Below are positions 24,377 through 35,900 of a stretch of DNA of 64,000 bases, in pieces; position 1 is the first letter of the stretch, and each line of letters begins with the position of its first letter. The notes under the pieces are model-generated. The model was not told where the DNA came from, did no database searches, and saw only the letters and a list, made by a program, of their open reading frames with translations. The position numbers and the translations under genes are program-made. Origin of the DNA: Labyrinthula sp. Ha (Eukaryota > Sar > Bigyra > Labyrinthulida > Labyrinthulaceae). The stretch is taken from contig JAALGZ010000013.1 of the NCBI GenBank assembly GCA_015227615.1, positions 1,116,001 through 1,180,000 on the forward strand, read 5' to 3'.

Positions 24377-27300
24377 ATGAGTACCGGCAACACTCAGGCA
24401 GTCGAAAAACAGTCACCAGTCAATGAAGCGCAAGATTCCAGAACAATTTCAATTGTTTCTGTGAATGTTGACCGTCTCACCTCCTACAAGCTCAGGTCTA
24501 TCGAGGAATATGCCCTAACTGTCGATATAAACGTCCTTGCAATACAGGAAGTTGGTAGTAAAGGAGCGGAATACCTTGAAAGAGCGAGCTTCTCTAAACT
24601 AAACTGGTTTACAACAGATATCTCTAAGAACAAAGACACAGAAAAAAAGAAAATTAACATTTTAGCAATATATTTCAGCAGTAATATGGACAAGGAAGCA
24701 GAAAAAGTATTTGTTGAGAATAGAATTTTAGATGTTAAAACTAAACTTAACTCTAGAAGCTACTTTATCATCAATATCTATGCACCACATGCAGGAAAAA
24801 CAGCGAAAGAGTACAGCCAGTTCCTAACAAGACTCCATAAAGCGATCTCACTGAAAAGGAAGAAAGACCTCATGATAATCCTAGGTGAGTGGAACGCACA
24901 AATACTACACAAAGAAGTGACCAGCAACGGAAACTACGGATACACGACAAGAACGAACAGGAACGGCAAAATACTTCGGGACTTTTTGAACAAGTACAAT
25001 CTGGCCATCGCCAACTCATACTTCGCTACTGGTGCAAAGAATACAAATAGTCATGTAACATACTATTCAAAGCATAAGAATAATCAGAAACGCTCAGAAA
25101 TAGATTTCATCATAGCGTGTAAAGGCAGCACCCCACTATTCCGAAAAATTCGGATAAAAAGGATACTAGGAGAGAAAATCCACAATAGAACAGAGTTTGA
25201 TCATCAACCAGTTGAAGCACTAGTCTCACAAAAGTTCAGGAAATACTCCAACCAAAACCCAAAGATGCATCGAAACTACAAAGAGTTCTTCAAAATTGAC
25301 GCAAATCGTTGGAAACTAAACGAAGAAATACGACAAGGTTTCGAAGAAGAAATAACCAAGCTCCCACCATCCAACAACTCTGGAAAACAGCCAAGACTAA
25401 ACTTTCCAAATGTCCAAGTCAACAATGAAGAAAACCATTTAGAACTGTATCCCACTGGTAGCACATGAACGACTCTACAGAACATATTCAGATAGAACAG
25501 AGACTTTATTCGAAATAAGAAGAAGACTGTGGAAATCTCTAACTGAAAATGAATCTAAAATACTAAAGAAGATGATAAGAAAAAGTACCTTGAATGACTA
25601 CAAAACCTGGTTGGACCTCCAAGTAAGAAGAATAGATACAGCTATGGCAAAAAATGATATCCATGAAGCTTTCAAACAAACGGAAAGGATAGTAGGGAAA
25701 AAGCGTAAACCTCAACGCACAATTACCATGGAAGATGGGAAGTACCTAAACGATAAAAACGAATAAAAGTATTCCAAGAATACCTTGAACTCACTCAAAG
25801 GAACAGGGAAGGAAACATCATAGATACTGAATTGGATATTCCTGAAGCAAAAGCTGAAGATATCGATATATCTCCTCCGACTCTAGAAGAACTTGAAGGC
25901 ACGGCGAAAACACTAAAAAACTATAAAGTGCCTGGGCCCGATGGAATCACAAACGAAGTCCTAAAGAATAACAAAATGGTATTGAAATACTTGCAGCAAC
26001 TTGCAGAAGAACTATTTTTAGATCCAAGTGGCCCGAACAAAGATGAGCTTATATCTCTCTCTACTGGGAACATCATCTTCCTATACAAAAAAGGAAACCA
26101 TCAACTTCCTTCCAACTATAGGCCAATATCCTTGCTTAACACTTCTTACAAACTAATCACTAAAATAATAAACAATAGACTAAGGAATACCTTAGAAAGA
26201 ACAGTAGGAAGCTATCAGTCTGGATTTCGAGAAAACACGGGAATTAGACAAAAAATTCAACTTCTCTTGAACCGCTGCAAACTCAGCCAAATAGACAACT
26301 CGAAGATACTATGTCTCTTTATAGATTTCAAAAAAGCTCTTGACTCTTGTAAACATCCTTTCCTTGAGCTTAGCTTAAATGAGAGAAAAGTTCCTGCTAA
26401 CTTTATCAATATAATCCTTTACCTATATAAATATGCTGCAGTCCAAGTAAAGATAGGAAAAGATATAAGTGACAGAGTAGAAATAAACAAAGGCGTGCTA
26501 CAAGGTGATTCACTAAGTCCCACGTTATTTGTACTTGCTCTGGACTCTCTGCTCCGAAGGATAATAAAGAAAATAAACTTGAACTTCCCAGAAGCAGAAT
26601 TCTCCTTTCAAAATATTCTTGGATTTGCTGACGACCTTTGTATCATGAGTAAAGACAGAAACATCTTGAAACACTTTGTGCACTATACAGAAGAGCTCTC
26701 ACAATTGTCTGCCCTAAAGATAAATACGCAGAAAACTCAACTCATGGGAGTAGTCAGGAGAAGAAAGCTCAAAGATAAGCTTTCGGACACTGCAATTCAA
26801 CAACTAGTCAATAAATACACCTGCACCTCTTGTTCCAGAAACTTCTCATCAAAAGATGCCCTTGTAGGACATAGAGTATAGTATCTTTGACCGGGAACCG
26901 CGTTAGTTCGAAGTAGAAAGGGCACTACAGCAGTTGCTGCAGCTGAACTAGACTTCCTCTACAAAAACATCCCAATAGAAGAAAACCTGGAAACCAACCT
27001 TGGAACCATCAAAGGAGTAAAAACCTTTAGATACCTTGGAGTAGATATAACAGCAACAGCTGAAACATAAGTAAACCCGTTTGCTAGAATACGCGCTGCG
27101 CAGAAAACTCTTCGGAAACTGCAACCGATACTGAGGAATAATATGCTGACTGCCAGAAGGAAGAAGAACATAGTCAAAGCACTTGTGGTCTCAAAAATCC
27201 AATATGGAAGCGAGTTCTGGAACATGGAAAACAAAGATACATCCAAAGCCTTGAACAAACTCTCTAGAGATATAAAACGCACCCTCCTCCAACCTAATCC

Positions 27301-27625
27301 AACACAGCCACTTGAACACACGAAACAGGTCAATACCCTCAAAGCCGGTGATATAAACATCCTAAAAATATTAAAGGAAAAACAAAAAAGCTGGCTGGAA
27401 ACATGTACAACGGCAGAAATGGATATGGAACTGGCGGAATCCTCAAGGAAACTTGAAGCATATCTTTTTCCACAAACTGCTACTCCAACGAAATACTTGA
27501 ACGTACCACTGGAGCATATTAGAGAAGAACTAGAACATCATGAACCACGCCCTCCCCTTCACCCGCCACCACCCGGGGAGAACATGCTAACCCCACCACA
27601 AACGACACCACAAACAACACCTTAG
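24377..27625 (+). pseudogene. LINE endonuclease-reverse transcriptase ORF, broken
   Basis: Segment 24377-25468 is the endonuclease, with INIYAPHAG, ILGEWNAQI, SEIDFIIACKG and FDHQPV motifs (the usual catalytic LGDxNA is LGEWNA). The frame shifts near 25460 and returns near 25766. Segment 25832-26881 carries the reverse transcriptase: GPDGITNEVL, YRPISLLNTSYK, YQSGFRENTG, LCLFIDFKKALDS, GVLQGDSLSPTLF and the catalytic GFADDLCIMS. A zinc-finger-like CTSCSRNFSSKDALVGH follows, then in-frame stops at 26879 and 26888 and near 27068 interrupt the thumb region (FRYLGVDI). Segment 27143-27625 is the C-terminal part, ending in a Pro/Thr-rich tail. Two shifts and three stops mean this copy is not functional as it stands. 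Confidence 0.88.
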
Positions 27626-27946
27626 CTTATCACTCGATAAAATTCCCATGTGCATTTAAGGTAACTTCGACCCTCGGTTGCTTCTTGGATGGATAGCTGG
27701 AGCATGCTTATCTGGATCTCTTCATAAACCACGATTATCTTGTAAAATAGAATGATGAGCGACAGTAGAAGTAAAAAACTGGTGCAGGACATCTCGATAT
27801 GATCAATAAAGGAACTTGAAACAATTTATTTGATATCAGGAACACTGGATACGACGCACGACAATATCTCAATCTCTTTCATGATTTCTTGCGTGATTTA
27901 TGAATTTCGATTTGGATTGTTCACAAATTTTGGGAAATCGCGATTT

Positions 27947-28171
27947 TGGGAAATCACTATACAGGAAGATCAAATACGATAAATGAGTACAACGGGAAAA
28001 CTATCGTGATCAGACCAATAGTGTCCCGAAGTCCCGAAAACCAGATGATAATGATCCAGACCTACACAAGTACTGGGAAACCACTATTCTGGGAGATCAA
28101 GTGCGATAAATGAGTACAACGGGAAAACTGTCGCGATCATACCAATAATGTCCCGAAATCCCGATATCCAG
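27947..28171 (+). repeat. Two 98-bp direct repeats in the LINE 3' UTR
   Basis: 27947-28044 and 28074-28171 share most bases, including TAAATGAGTACAACGGGAAA and AATGTCCCGAA-like segments, at a period of 127 bp. The copies are equal in length, about 85-90% identical by eye. They lie between the end of the ORF and the tail. Confidence 0.8.
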
Positions 28172-28291
28172 TTTAGTCTAGTGACAGTAGGAGCACGAGA
28201 CGGGAAGCTTCCCTAGTGAGCGGCGGACCGGCATCGGACCCTAAGATAAACGCATAGGCGGATTTGCAGATGTAGTACCTTACTCTTATCT

Positions 28292-28310
28292 TAACTATTA
28301 ACTATTAACT
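28292..28310 (+). repeat. LINE 3' tail, TAACTAT tandem repeat
   Basis: 2.7 copies of TAACTAT directly abut the right-hand target duplication, as expected for a LINE that ends in a simple tandem repeat instead of poly(A). Confidence 0.75.
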
Positions 28311-28321
28311 AAAAGAAATTA
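28311..28321 (+). repeat. Right target-site duplication of the LINE
   Basis: AAAAGAAATTA, identical to 24324-24334, immediately follows the tandem tail. Confidence 0.7.
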
Positions 28322-31300
28322 TTTCTGTGAGCTTAACGTTAGGTTGGAAGATATATTTGATACTCGTTTGATAATTGATAGTTATGGTTATCGGTACAGA
28401 GTTAACAATTGGGAAATCTAAATATCGCGTTACCATAATATGCTAAGAGTGGTTTAGAAGAGTGGTTAATGTTACGAGATATTCTCACTTCTCAGCAGTT
28501 AACTTGATGAGAATATTGAGTATTGTAGATATTTCTAAGTTACCACACAACATGGGAACTTTTTGAACCAAGTTGCAATGAGAATGCTCAAAAAGAACGA
28601 AAAAGTATGTAAGATATTAAGAATGGGTGTATGACTAAAAGTTATGTGATAGACTTCTTCCCCTCTTCCAAAGGTTGTAGTTAAATTTGAATTTGATTTA
28701 AATCTTAAATCCGGAAACTATTGGTTAGAATCATGGAAGAAGAATTCAAATTAGTAGAAACCTCAGCAAATCTTTAAAAAATACAGTTCTTGAAAAGTTG
28801 AGAGAAGAGCGAAAGTAAGGTAACCTAGACCAGATAATATAGCTCTCCCCCTGCAGGGTTTGAACACAATATCAGGTGTTTGTTAAAATTTCAAAGATAT
28901 TACCCCAATTGCTTAGTTTCTTCTATTCATTAAAGTTTCATTAAGCTTACTTATTAGCTAGTCTTGGTCTATATCTCAGCTAATTTTATTAAGTCGGATG
29001 GGTGGCTGAATTAAAGGGATTGTTTAGCACCTGTGAGTTTCGTTCCGTAACAGAAGTAGTTTCTAAGTTCGTTAGCGCATTGTGGGTTGAGGATACAGTG
29101 GGCCGAGTTCGAAACCTATCTGATAACCTGTTTATGAGAAACATTATGAACCAAAGTGTATTAAGAATTTGTGGCGAAACAAGTTGGACTTCTAAAGGAG
29201 GTAGTGCTTTAGCAAAAGCATGTAGTGCATCAATCCAATATCCAATTTTTGTCACAATTTGATTCACGGTAACAAACTGGATGCTAGAGACACTAATAAT
29301 GAATCGCTTGTTTTCATATTAGCAAAGAGAAACGATCACGGGATACTTGTTACAACGGAGTTTCCTGCCATAATTGACATACATTGAAGAGATCCAGCAA
29401 ACTGTGGAACGAGGGAGTGCTAGAATACGTTCAAGAGCTCTGGATTTTAGTTCATATATCTTTTCACTAGTCATGTATGAATTGGCATGTGTCTAGGGGT
29501 GAGATTTGATAAAATTTATCAACAATTATTCGATAATAATTTTGATTCAGATTATCAAAAGAAAAATTAGGATTTTGATTTTCATGAAATGAAATGATTC
29601 TGATTTTAATTTGATTATCCATTGAGTATAAATGATCCAAAAAGAAAGTGCTTAGGAAATGATTAGATTCAATCAATGAGAAAAATATGGGGAAAACTTT
29701 AATTGATAAATTATCAATAAATTAAGTCCCATCCCTACCTCTGTCCACTTCATTTGACCATACTATCCTTGAGAACATGTTGTGAGTTAAAATGTTATAA
29801 TTTACATATTTTAGTTCAATAATCTGATATTATTACTTTCCGTTGATGTCTTGCTAAGCATAGTCTGCACAACAACATCATATCCTTCATTAATTCCCTA
29901 GTTCTTTATTTCATGATTGAATGCGGTATGTTCTATTAAAAGGAGTTCTACTAATCAAAATTAAGCTAATATTATCTTTGGTTACACATCAAAGCAGAAT
30001 TGTTTCAAGTACTTCACCACAGTAGCAGACTGCTGACCGATGGTTGAGAATGTTCAAAACACCCACCTTTTAAAAAACCACGTACCAACTTACTCAAAAC
30101 CATGTAGCTTTGAACGTAAACATGCCCTAGCAGCATAACACTAATCTCGACATTACTCCACGAAGGGTCTAATGAGTGTACTATGTATTACGCGGCATTA
30201 AAACGGAAACCTTAGTCCATAAAAAACAGATTTTAAGAGATAAATCTTCAATGTTATAATCGGCACACAAAAGAAAAAGTTTTGTCGTCAACGGTACTGT
30301 TTGCAAAAACTTGGTTACTTAATATTTTTTTGCTATACTACTTGATATAAGCTATAAACACTATATGTAGATATCCATGGAGTTTCGTAACCTTTCCAAC
30401 TACTCTTCCGCCTTCTCAAACTAGAGGTTCGGTTGGAGCAAATGAGTTAGAGGATGAGCTAAATTTCAAATTCAAGAATAAGAAACATAAATGCGAGGGA
30501 GTGCCTAGTACCATGCATAAATTATTTTATGGGTTCATATTTCTGAGATTATTCCAAGAAACTTTCAGGCGCCTACTTACTAATATATGCTCCTCTCTGG
30601 CTGAATCACCTTAACAATATAACTAAGCCTTTGGAGGGACTTTAGCTTACTTATAAAGATATTCAGACTTTTGAGCTAGACATGCTTGTGGGTTAAGCCC
30701 AGGTAGCCGATAGCTGGGCCATGCGCAGTATGTAATAGACTCAACCCCTAAAAACAACTTGGTGAGTACATATTCGATATTGGCATTCTTTCTCTTATTC
30801 TGGCGCAAGCGTGATTATGAGATATGGAATTACAGGAGAACAGTTAAGCTTGAGGTTTTATGAGGAAGAACTTATTCCTTGAAAGTCTAGCTATTCGGAA
30901 AACAGTAAGCACAGGGAATTATATTTGTAACTGGCTTTTCGCGAACTAATGACGGATGAAGTCTTGGTATCCATGGGCATATATATATATAATGTTCTTG
31001 AAGCAGGCTAGAACGAGTTCATAGCATGTTATTGGGTTAACCATTTTTCTTAGCTGCTATTCAAACGTTCTTCTTGAGAAATGTGTAAGATATTTATTTA
31101 CTTCAATCCTGTGAAAGATTATTACAAAGTAAAAGCTATTGTAATCTACTTTCTTTGAAATGTGTTAAATTAATGAAAAAATATTATACACTAGTAACGT
31201 GAATAACTCTCAGTCAGCATAAATTTATAAGTAAAGTCATAATTGAAGTTTTACCGATATGAGCTCGAGAGCTATGTGATTCAACTGATGGTATATGTTA

Positions 31301-32959
31301 CTTGACGTTATTCTGGATTTTGACTTGGTTAGTTCTGAAGCTACCTTTGGGTGTTTTTGCTTTCCTTAAGTCATAGTGCTTTATATATTTGTTGAGAGGG
31401 TATACTCGAATAGATGGATGGGAAACCTGAAACACTAGAAAACTACAAAAGACAACCTTCCACATACCCAAGTAAGAACATGAGGAAGAAATAGTGCAGC
31501 CTGAAAGATTGAAATAAAGTCTAACGAGGTGATCGATTTGATCAAATTAACGAAGAGTATGTCTTTTACGGCTTTGAATCTCCGAAGATATGATAGATTC
31601 ATTACATTATCCATTTCTTCTCGGGATCTAACATGATAGGTTAAAAAGTTTTAGGCGAACCTGTTGACCACCCCACTGGAGAGCCCATTCATGCACTACA
31701 TAGAAAAAACAGAGCTTGGGGCACAAATACTAAGCAGGGTACTACTTTGGGTTTGAAACCGATTCCAAAATTTTCCCAATCTCAACTGCTCAGTAGAAAC
31801 AATTTGGGCTTATCAACATAAAAGCAGGTTGTATCATCCAATATGTCTGAGTACAAGAAGCACAAGAACTAATAACCTTTAGTTCAGAACTCTAAATCTA
31901 ATTGAGAGGACACCACTACTTTCTTCTTCATCCATACATTTATTTTACAAGGATGGTCATATAGGTCTGGTATGTGCAAAATGGTTGAGCTGTTGTAATA
32001 GATTCCTTGCACTGCTGGATATTATGATGTAGCAATGTCAAACACTCTACTCAGTAAAACGCACGTTTAATGTTATTGTCAACTATAGCTAACTCTTCGC
32101 TTTGCTTTAGAATAACATCACCTAGTATTCACTTTCTCTATGTCAACATTTTTTAACATTGAGTGAAACGAACTTACCCCCTGGATTCAACTAGTTTATG
32201 GTTAATAAATTTAGCAACTAGTCTTGCACAAGTTGACCGGTACACATTGGAATCGGTTCAGCTAACCAGTTAATTAAGAGGCGACACAACAGGGGATTCC
32301 AAACGTGAAAGGATACTTTGACATAAGTCTGATGTAGCTAGACCGGCCCAGCCTGCTTAAAATAAAGTTTAGAAATCAACAAATCCTTAAGCGACTCAGG
32401 AAATAGTTTCAAACCTAGTTGTTCCTTCCTTCCAAAACAGTGAAAAAAATAAAATGAGGATCAAGAGCTAACCGAGACAGCGAGGAAAAGGCTTAAACTA
32501 ACAATTACCAAGAAACCTGCAAAAAGCTCAACATTGAATACAGAGAAACCTTGGACTAGGTTTCAAGAAGACTTTCCATTAAATGGAACTCAAACTGCCT
32601 AGACCTTTGGCCAATCCTTCCTAATAAGTGTAGCGAAATTCCGAAAAGTTTTTTAGGTTTTAGGCTAATTTGTTGGTTTGTTCTTTTCCACATTTGAACA
32701 AAAAAATACACATGAATAATCGAAAACAAGTTCAACATGTTTTCCAGTGTACCAAACAATGTCCGTACAACCTTTTTACCTTTACTTCGACTTAATTCGT
32801 GAAACAACTTAGAATCAATTCAATATCACTTGGTTCTATAAGTTACTCGAGGCGCGTAGAAACAGAAACAACAGAGCAAGCCCGGGTAGCTTAGGTGAAA
32901 TCGAGGCCAGATAAGACTTTGCATCAACTAATTCTAAAAAATACTCCATAGCTCTAAGT
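28322..32959. other. Intergenic region containing one MITE
   Basis: 4.6 kb have no supportable gene. The block 29002-29262 is open on both strands and less AT-rich than its surroundings, but it starts with GTG and matches nothing I recognise. The only element I can delimit is the MITE at 29496-29735. A short TA run lies near 30979-30994. Confidence 0.5.
29496..29735 (-). mobile_element. MITE, family A, better preserved copy (TA-flanked)
   Basis: This 240-bp element is flanked by TA at 29494-29495 and 29736-29737. Its terminal inverted repeats are GGGGTGAGATTT on the left and GGGATGGGACTT on the right (read inward). The internal sequence is very AT-rich with GATAA/TTATC palindromes. It aligns in reverse orientation with 13423-13652. 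No protein is encoded; it was presumably moved in trans by a Tc1/mariner-like transposase. Confidence 0.8.
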
Positions 32960-35900
32960 TTATTCTGATATCATCGCTGAAGCTTCTTGGGCAACAGCAG
33001 TTTCATCGGCATTTATCGTTTTACATTCTGTGATAGCAAACAAAAGACGTTTTCGACATATGTCAAAGCTTGAATAAGCGGGAAGATCAATTGAAAAAAA
33101 GCAAGTATGACTTCTTGGAAGGTACTTATCAGGCTCAGTAGTAATGAGTAGATCAATTTTATGTTTTCTTTCCCAAGAATCAGGATTATGAGCAAGTCTT
33201 GAACGGCCAAGAACAAACTGCAAATACATTTCTTTTTGTTTAGCAGAAAAGGACTTCAGAGCAAGCCAGAAAAACTGAATCTGCTTGTCCGAGGGTAAAA
33301 CGGCATCTCCATAAACGGTGTTTTCCTTAAGAAGATCAACTTCTAAGTTAATTTGACCTACGATAATATCAGCAAGAAGTCTGGGCGAGAGTAGCTTGAC
33401 TGAGTGTACGGGCAATAGAGAATAAAACCCATCTCTTATAGCATCTAATTGAAATCTAACCTCGTTTTCCTTATAATCCCTAACAAGTCTTAAGAAGAGT
33501 TTTATGTCTTCTCTTGTTTCTATAACTTTGTTATCTCCATCGAATAACAGATTATGTACCCTGTTATCGAGAGTAGTAACAGAAAAACAAAACACCATGC
33601 TGCGGATAACATCTGCTGGATATGTCGAAACCGTATGCCATTGCTCTTGTAGTCCTATGTCAAGAACAAGAAAATCTTTTATTGATATTGGTTCTCCAAT
33701 TATATGCTTCCAAATAATTTTGGGAGCAGGAAACGGTACAGGATTCTCTGTAAGAACACAGATGGCGATGAGTTGGCCAAAGAACTTATACTTCAAAATA
33801 TCTGTCTCCGATGTGCAGTTTGGATTAGGAACCCAAAGATCTCTACTCCCACCTGTGTTGTTAACATTGTTCGGTGAGGGAAGAAATAATTTACAACTCT
33901 CAGTATTGTTTTCAAATTGTTCTTCAAAAACCAAACTAAGCGCTTCACGGAAAACCCCGCTGTAATCGTCAGCGCTTTCTCCACGAAAAATTGTATACCA
34001 TGATTCAGAGTGTCGGAGGAGTTCAGGGAGTGGGAGTGTAAGCTTGTTGTCTATATTCTTCTTGCAAAGCTGATAGAACAACTGATCAAAGATGGAGCTA
34101 GTTTGTTTTTGCCTGTCTAAAACTACCGAAGGTCTGCGGCTTTCATCTGATTTAGAAAGTTTTTTTATCTCATAACGAAAAAACACGAGTCTGACTTCAT
34201 CAAAAATGAGTTTTTTAGTTTTGCAAAGCTGCTTGATATAGGCAGAAGAGCTTTTACGAAACATCCAGCTACGGAGGTCCAGCAAACGAAGATTAAGACC
34301 AACTAAGAGCTTGGCTGCTACACAAAACTTAACCTGAAAATTGCCCCCGTAGTATTTTTCGATAAACTGCACCAAGTTAACTGTTTGTGCCGAGGTTCCC
34401 GTTGCATACATAAACTTCTCAATCTTATTCTTGAGGTCAATAATATCGCGTTCTGTCACATCCCGTAGCAATTTCTGAAAAACAGACAACTTAAGACGGA
34501 TAATGTAATTAAGACTCAAGCTCCTTGAAACTTCGCAACTCAAATGGGGATAAACCTTTATTTCCACACCCGTCTTCACTTCCTTCAGTGAAACCTTTTC
34601 TTGCTCTTTAGGAACATGCTTTATTTGATGACGAGAGAGCTGAGAAATTTCTTTGGCACTTGTGTTCAAAGCTGGGGATATAGCTTGTAACTTCATAAAA
34701 CTTTCAATCTCATCCGTAAAGTAAGGTCCCAGTAACGACAACGTAGAGTTCAAAAATGAATCATGCAGTTGTACAAGGAGGCTACGCTCTTTCCTTTTAG
34801 ATCTAATAGCAGCATTCATTTCGGCTGCAGCAATAGCATCAGGGTTAAGTACCATAAAATTTACACAGGCTGAAGTATCAGCCCCATACATTTCAACCGC
34901 CTTTCTTGCTGAGGCCTCACTAAAACCCATACTAATCAGCTTCTGTAGATTATGTTCGTGCGAAGGCTCCATATTTTTATTCTCTCCATCAGTTTCATAA
35001 GAACTATCCAACGAAAAACCGGCAGTAGGAGGTATAGAGAAGTTGCACGTTTTCAAATAGTTCCACTTCAAACCTTCAACATCCTGAGCTGGGCTCATGC
35101 TCAAGACCGTGATGGAATCCTCCGAATTGTAGAAAGAAAACACTGGATAAAAGGCTTTCTTTGAGCGAACAGAAATTTCCATTCCGGGTAAGTTATCGAA
35201 CGCTTCCCCAAAGCAAACTTCACCAATTCTAACAATTAACCTTGAAGTGAGTTTTTCAACTACTAGAGTAACTTGCACTATATCTCCAGTCTTAACTCTG
35301 TTTCCAAAGTTATCTTTTGTTTTTCTTCCATTTGACCAACACGCCCTACAACCTATCCAGCCCCAGCTAGTGCTTTCCGATCCAACGTAGTTTTCAAGGT
35401 TTGGAGGTCCGAGTGAAACCCCGAAGAATATGTTCCCAGCGGGTGAAACATTATTGATTCTTGCACTCCAGGTAAAGCTACCTGCATACACTGGGGTAGG
35501 TGAATAAACAGATTTCCATATTTTGTTTGCTGCATACGTAACTCTATTCCTGATACAAGAAATGCTTTGACCATGAAACAAAGGCGCTATAGGAATCTTC
35601 TCTAGAGGCAACTCTACAAAAGTAAATCTTGAGGAGCATAGTGTGATACTAGTCATTTTATAATCACCAGCGAAGTCAAAGTGAACATGCTTCTCCTTAG
35701 ATTTGGAAAACAGGCTGAATCGTAAAACTGTAGGAGACTCACTAATATTCCTTATGCACATCATTAAAGCCGAAGCCTGCTTAAAGTATAAGCTTTTCTC
35801 AACCTCGAAAACTGGGTTTATACTAAACTTTAGTTGAAGGAGTAGTTCAAGAAACAGGTCATTTGCCAGCAGATAGTTACCAGGAAGAGCTAAAACTTTA

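Larger units (their letters stand above)
24335..28310 (+). mobile_element. Non-LTR retrotransposon (APE-type LINE), near full-length, recently decayed
   Basis: The 3976-bp element is delimited by an 11-bp duplication (24324-24334 and 28311-28321) and ends in a TAACTAT tandem tail, both hallmarks of target-primed reverse transcription. It encodes an apurinic-like endonuclease followed by reverse transcriptase in one long frame; no separate gag-like first ORF is seen. The single-ORF layout and short-repeat tail resemble RTE-like or CR1-like groups, but I cannot assign a clade. The 5' end lies 42 nt before the first ATG, so the element appears not to be seriously 5'-truncated. A 127-bp-period repeat sits in its 3' UTR. 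It lies head-to-head with the gamma-glutamyltransferase gene. Confidence 0.88.

Noticed and set aside
28990-29120. tRNA-like A box (GGTGGCTGAATTAAAGG) and B box (GAGTTCGAAACC), possible SINE head
   Set aside because: The boxes are about 105 nt apart, no cloverleaf forms, and no other copy is visible in the window.
29002-29262. Overlapping ORFs on both strands in a less AT-rich patch
   Set aside because: Starts with GTG, no domain on either strand; dual openness is explained by composition.
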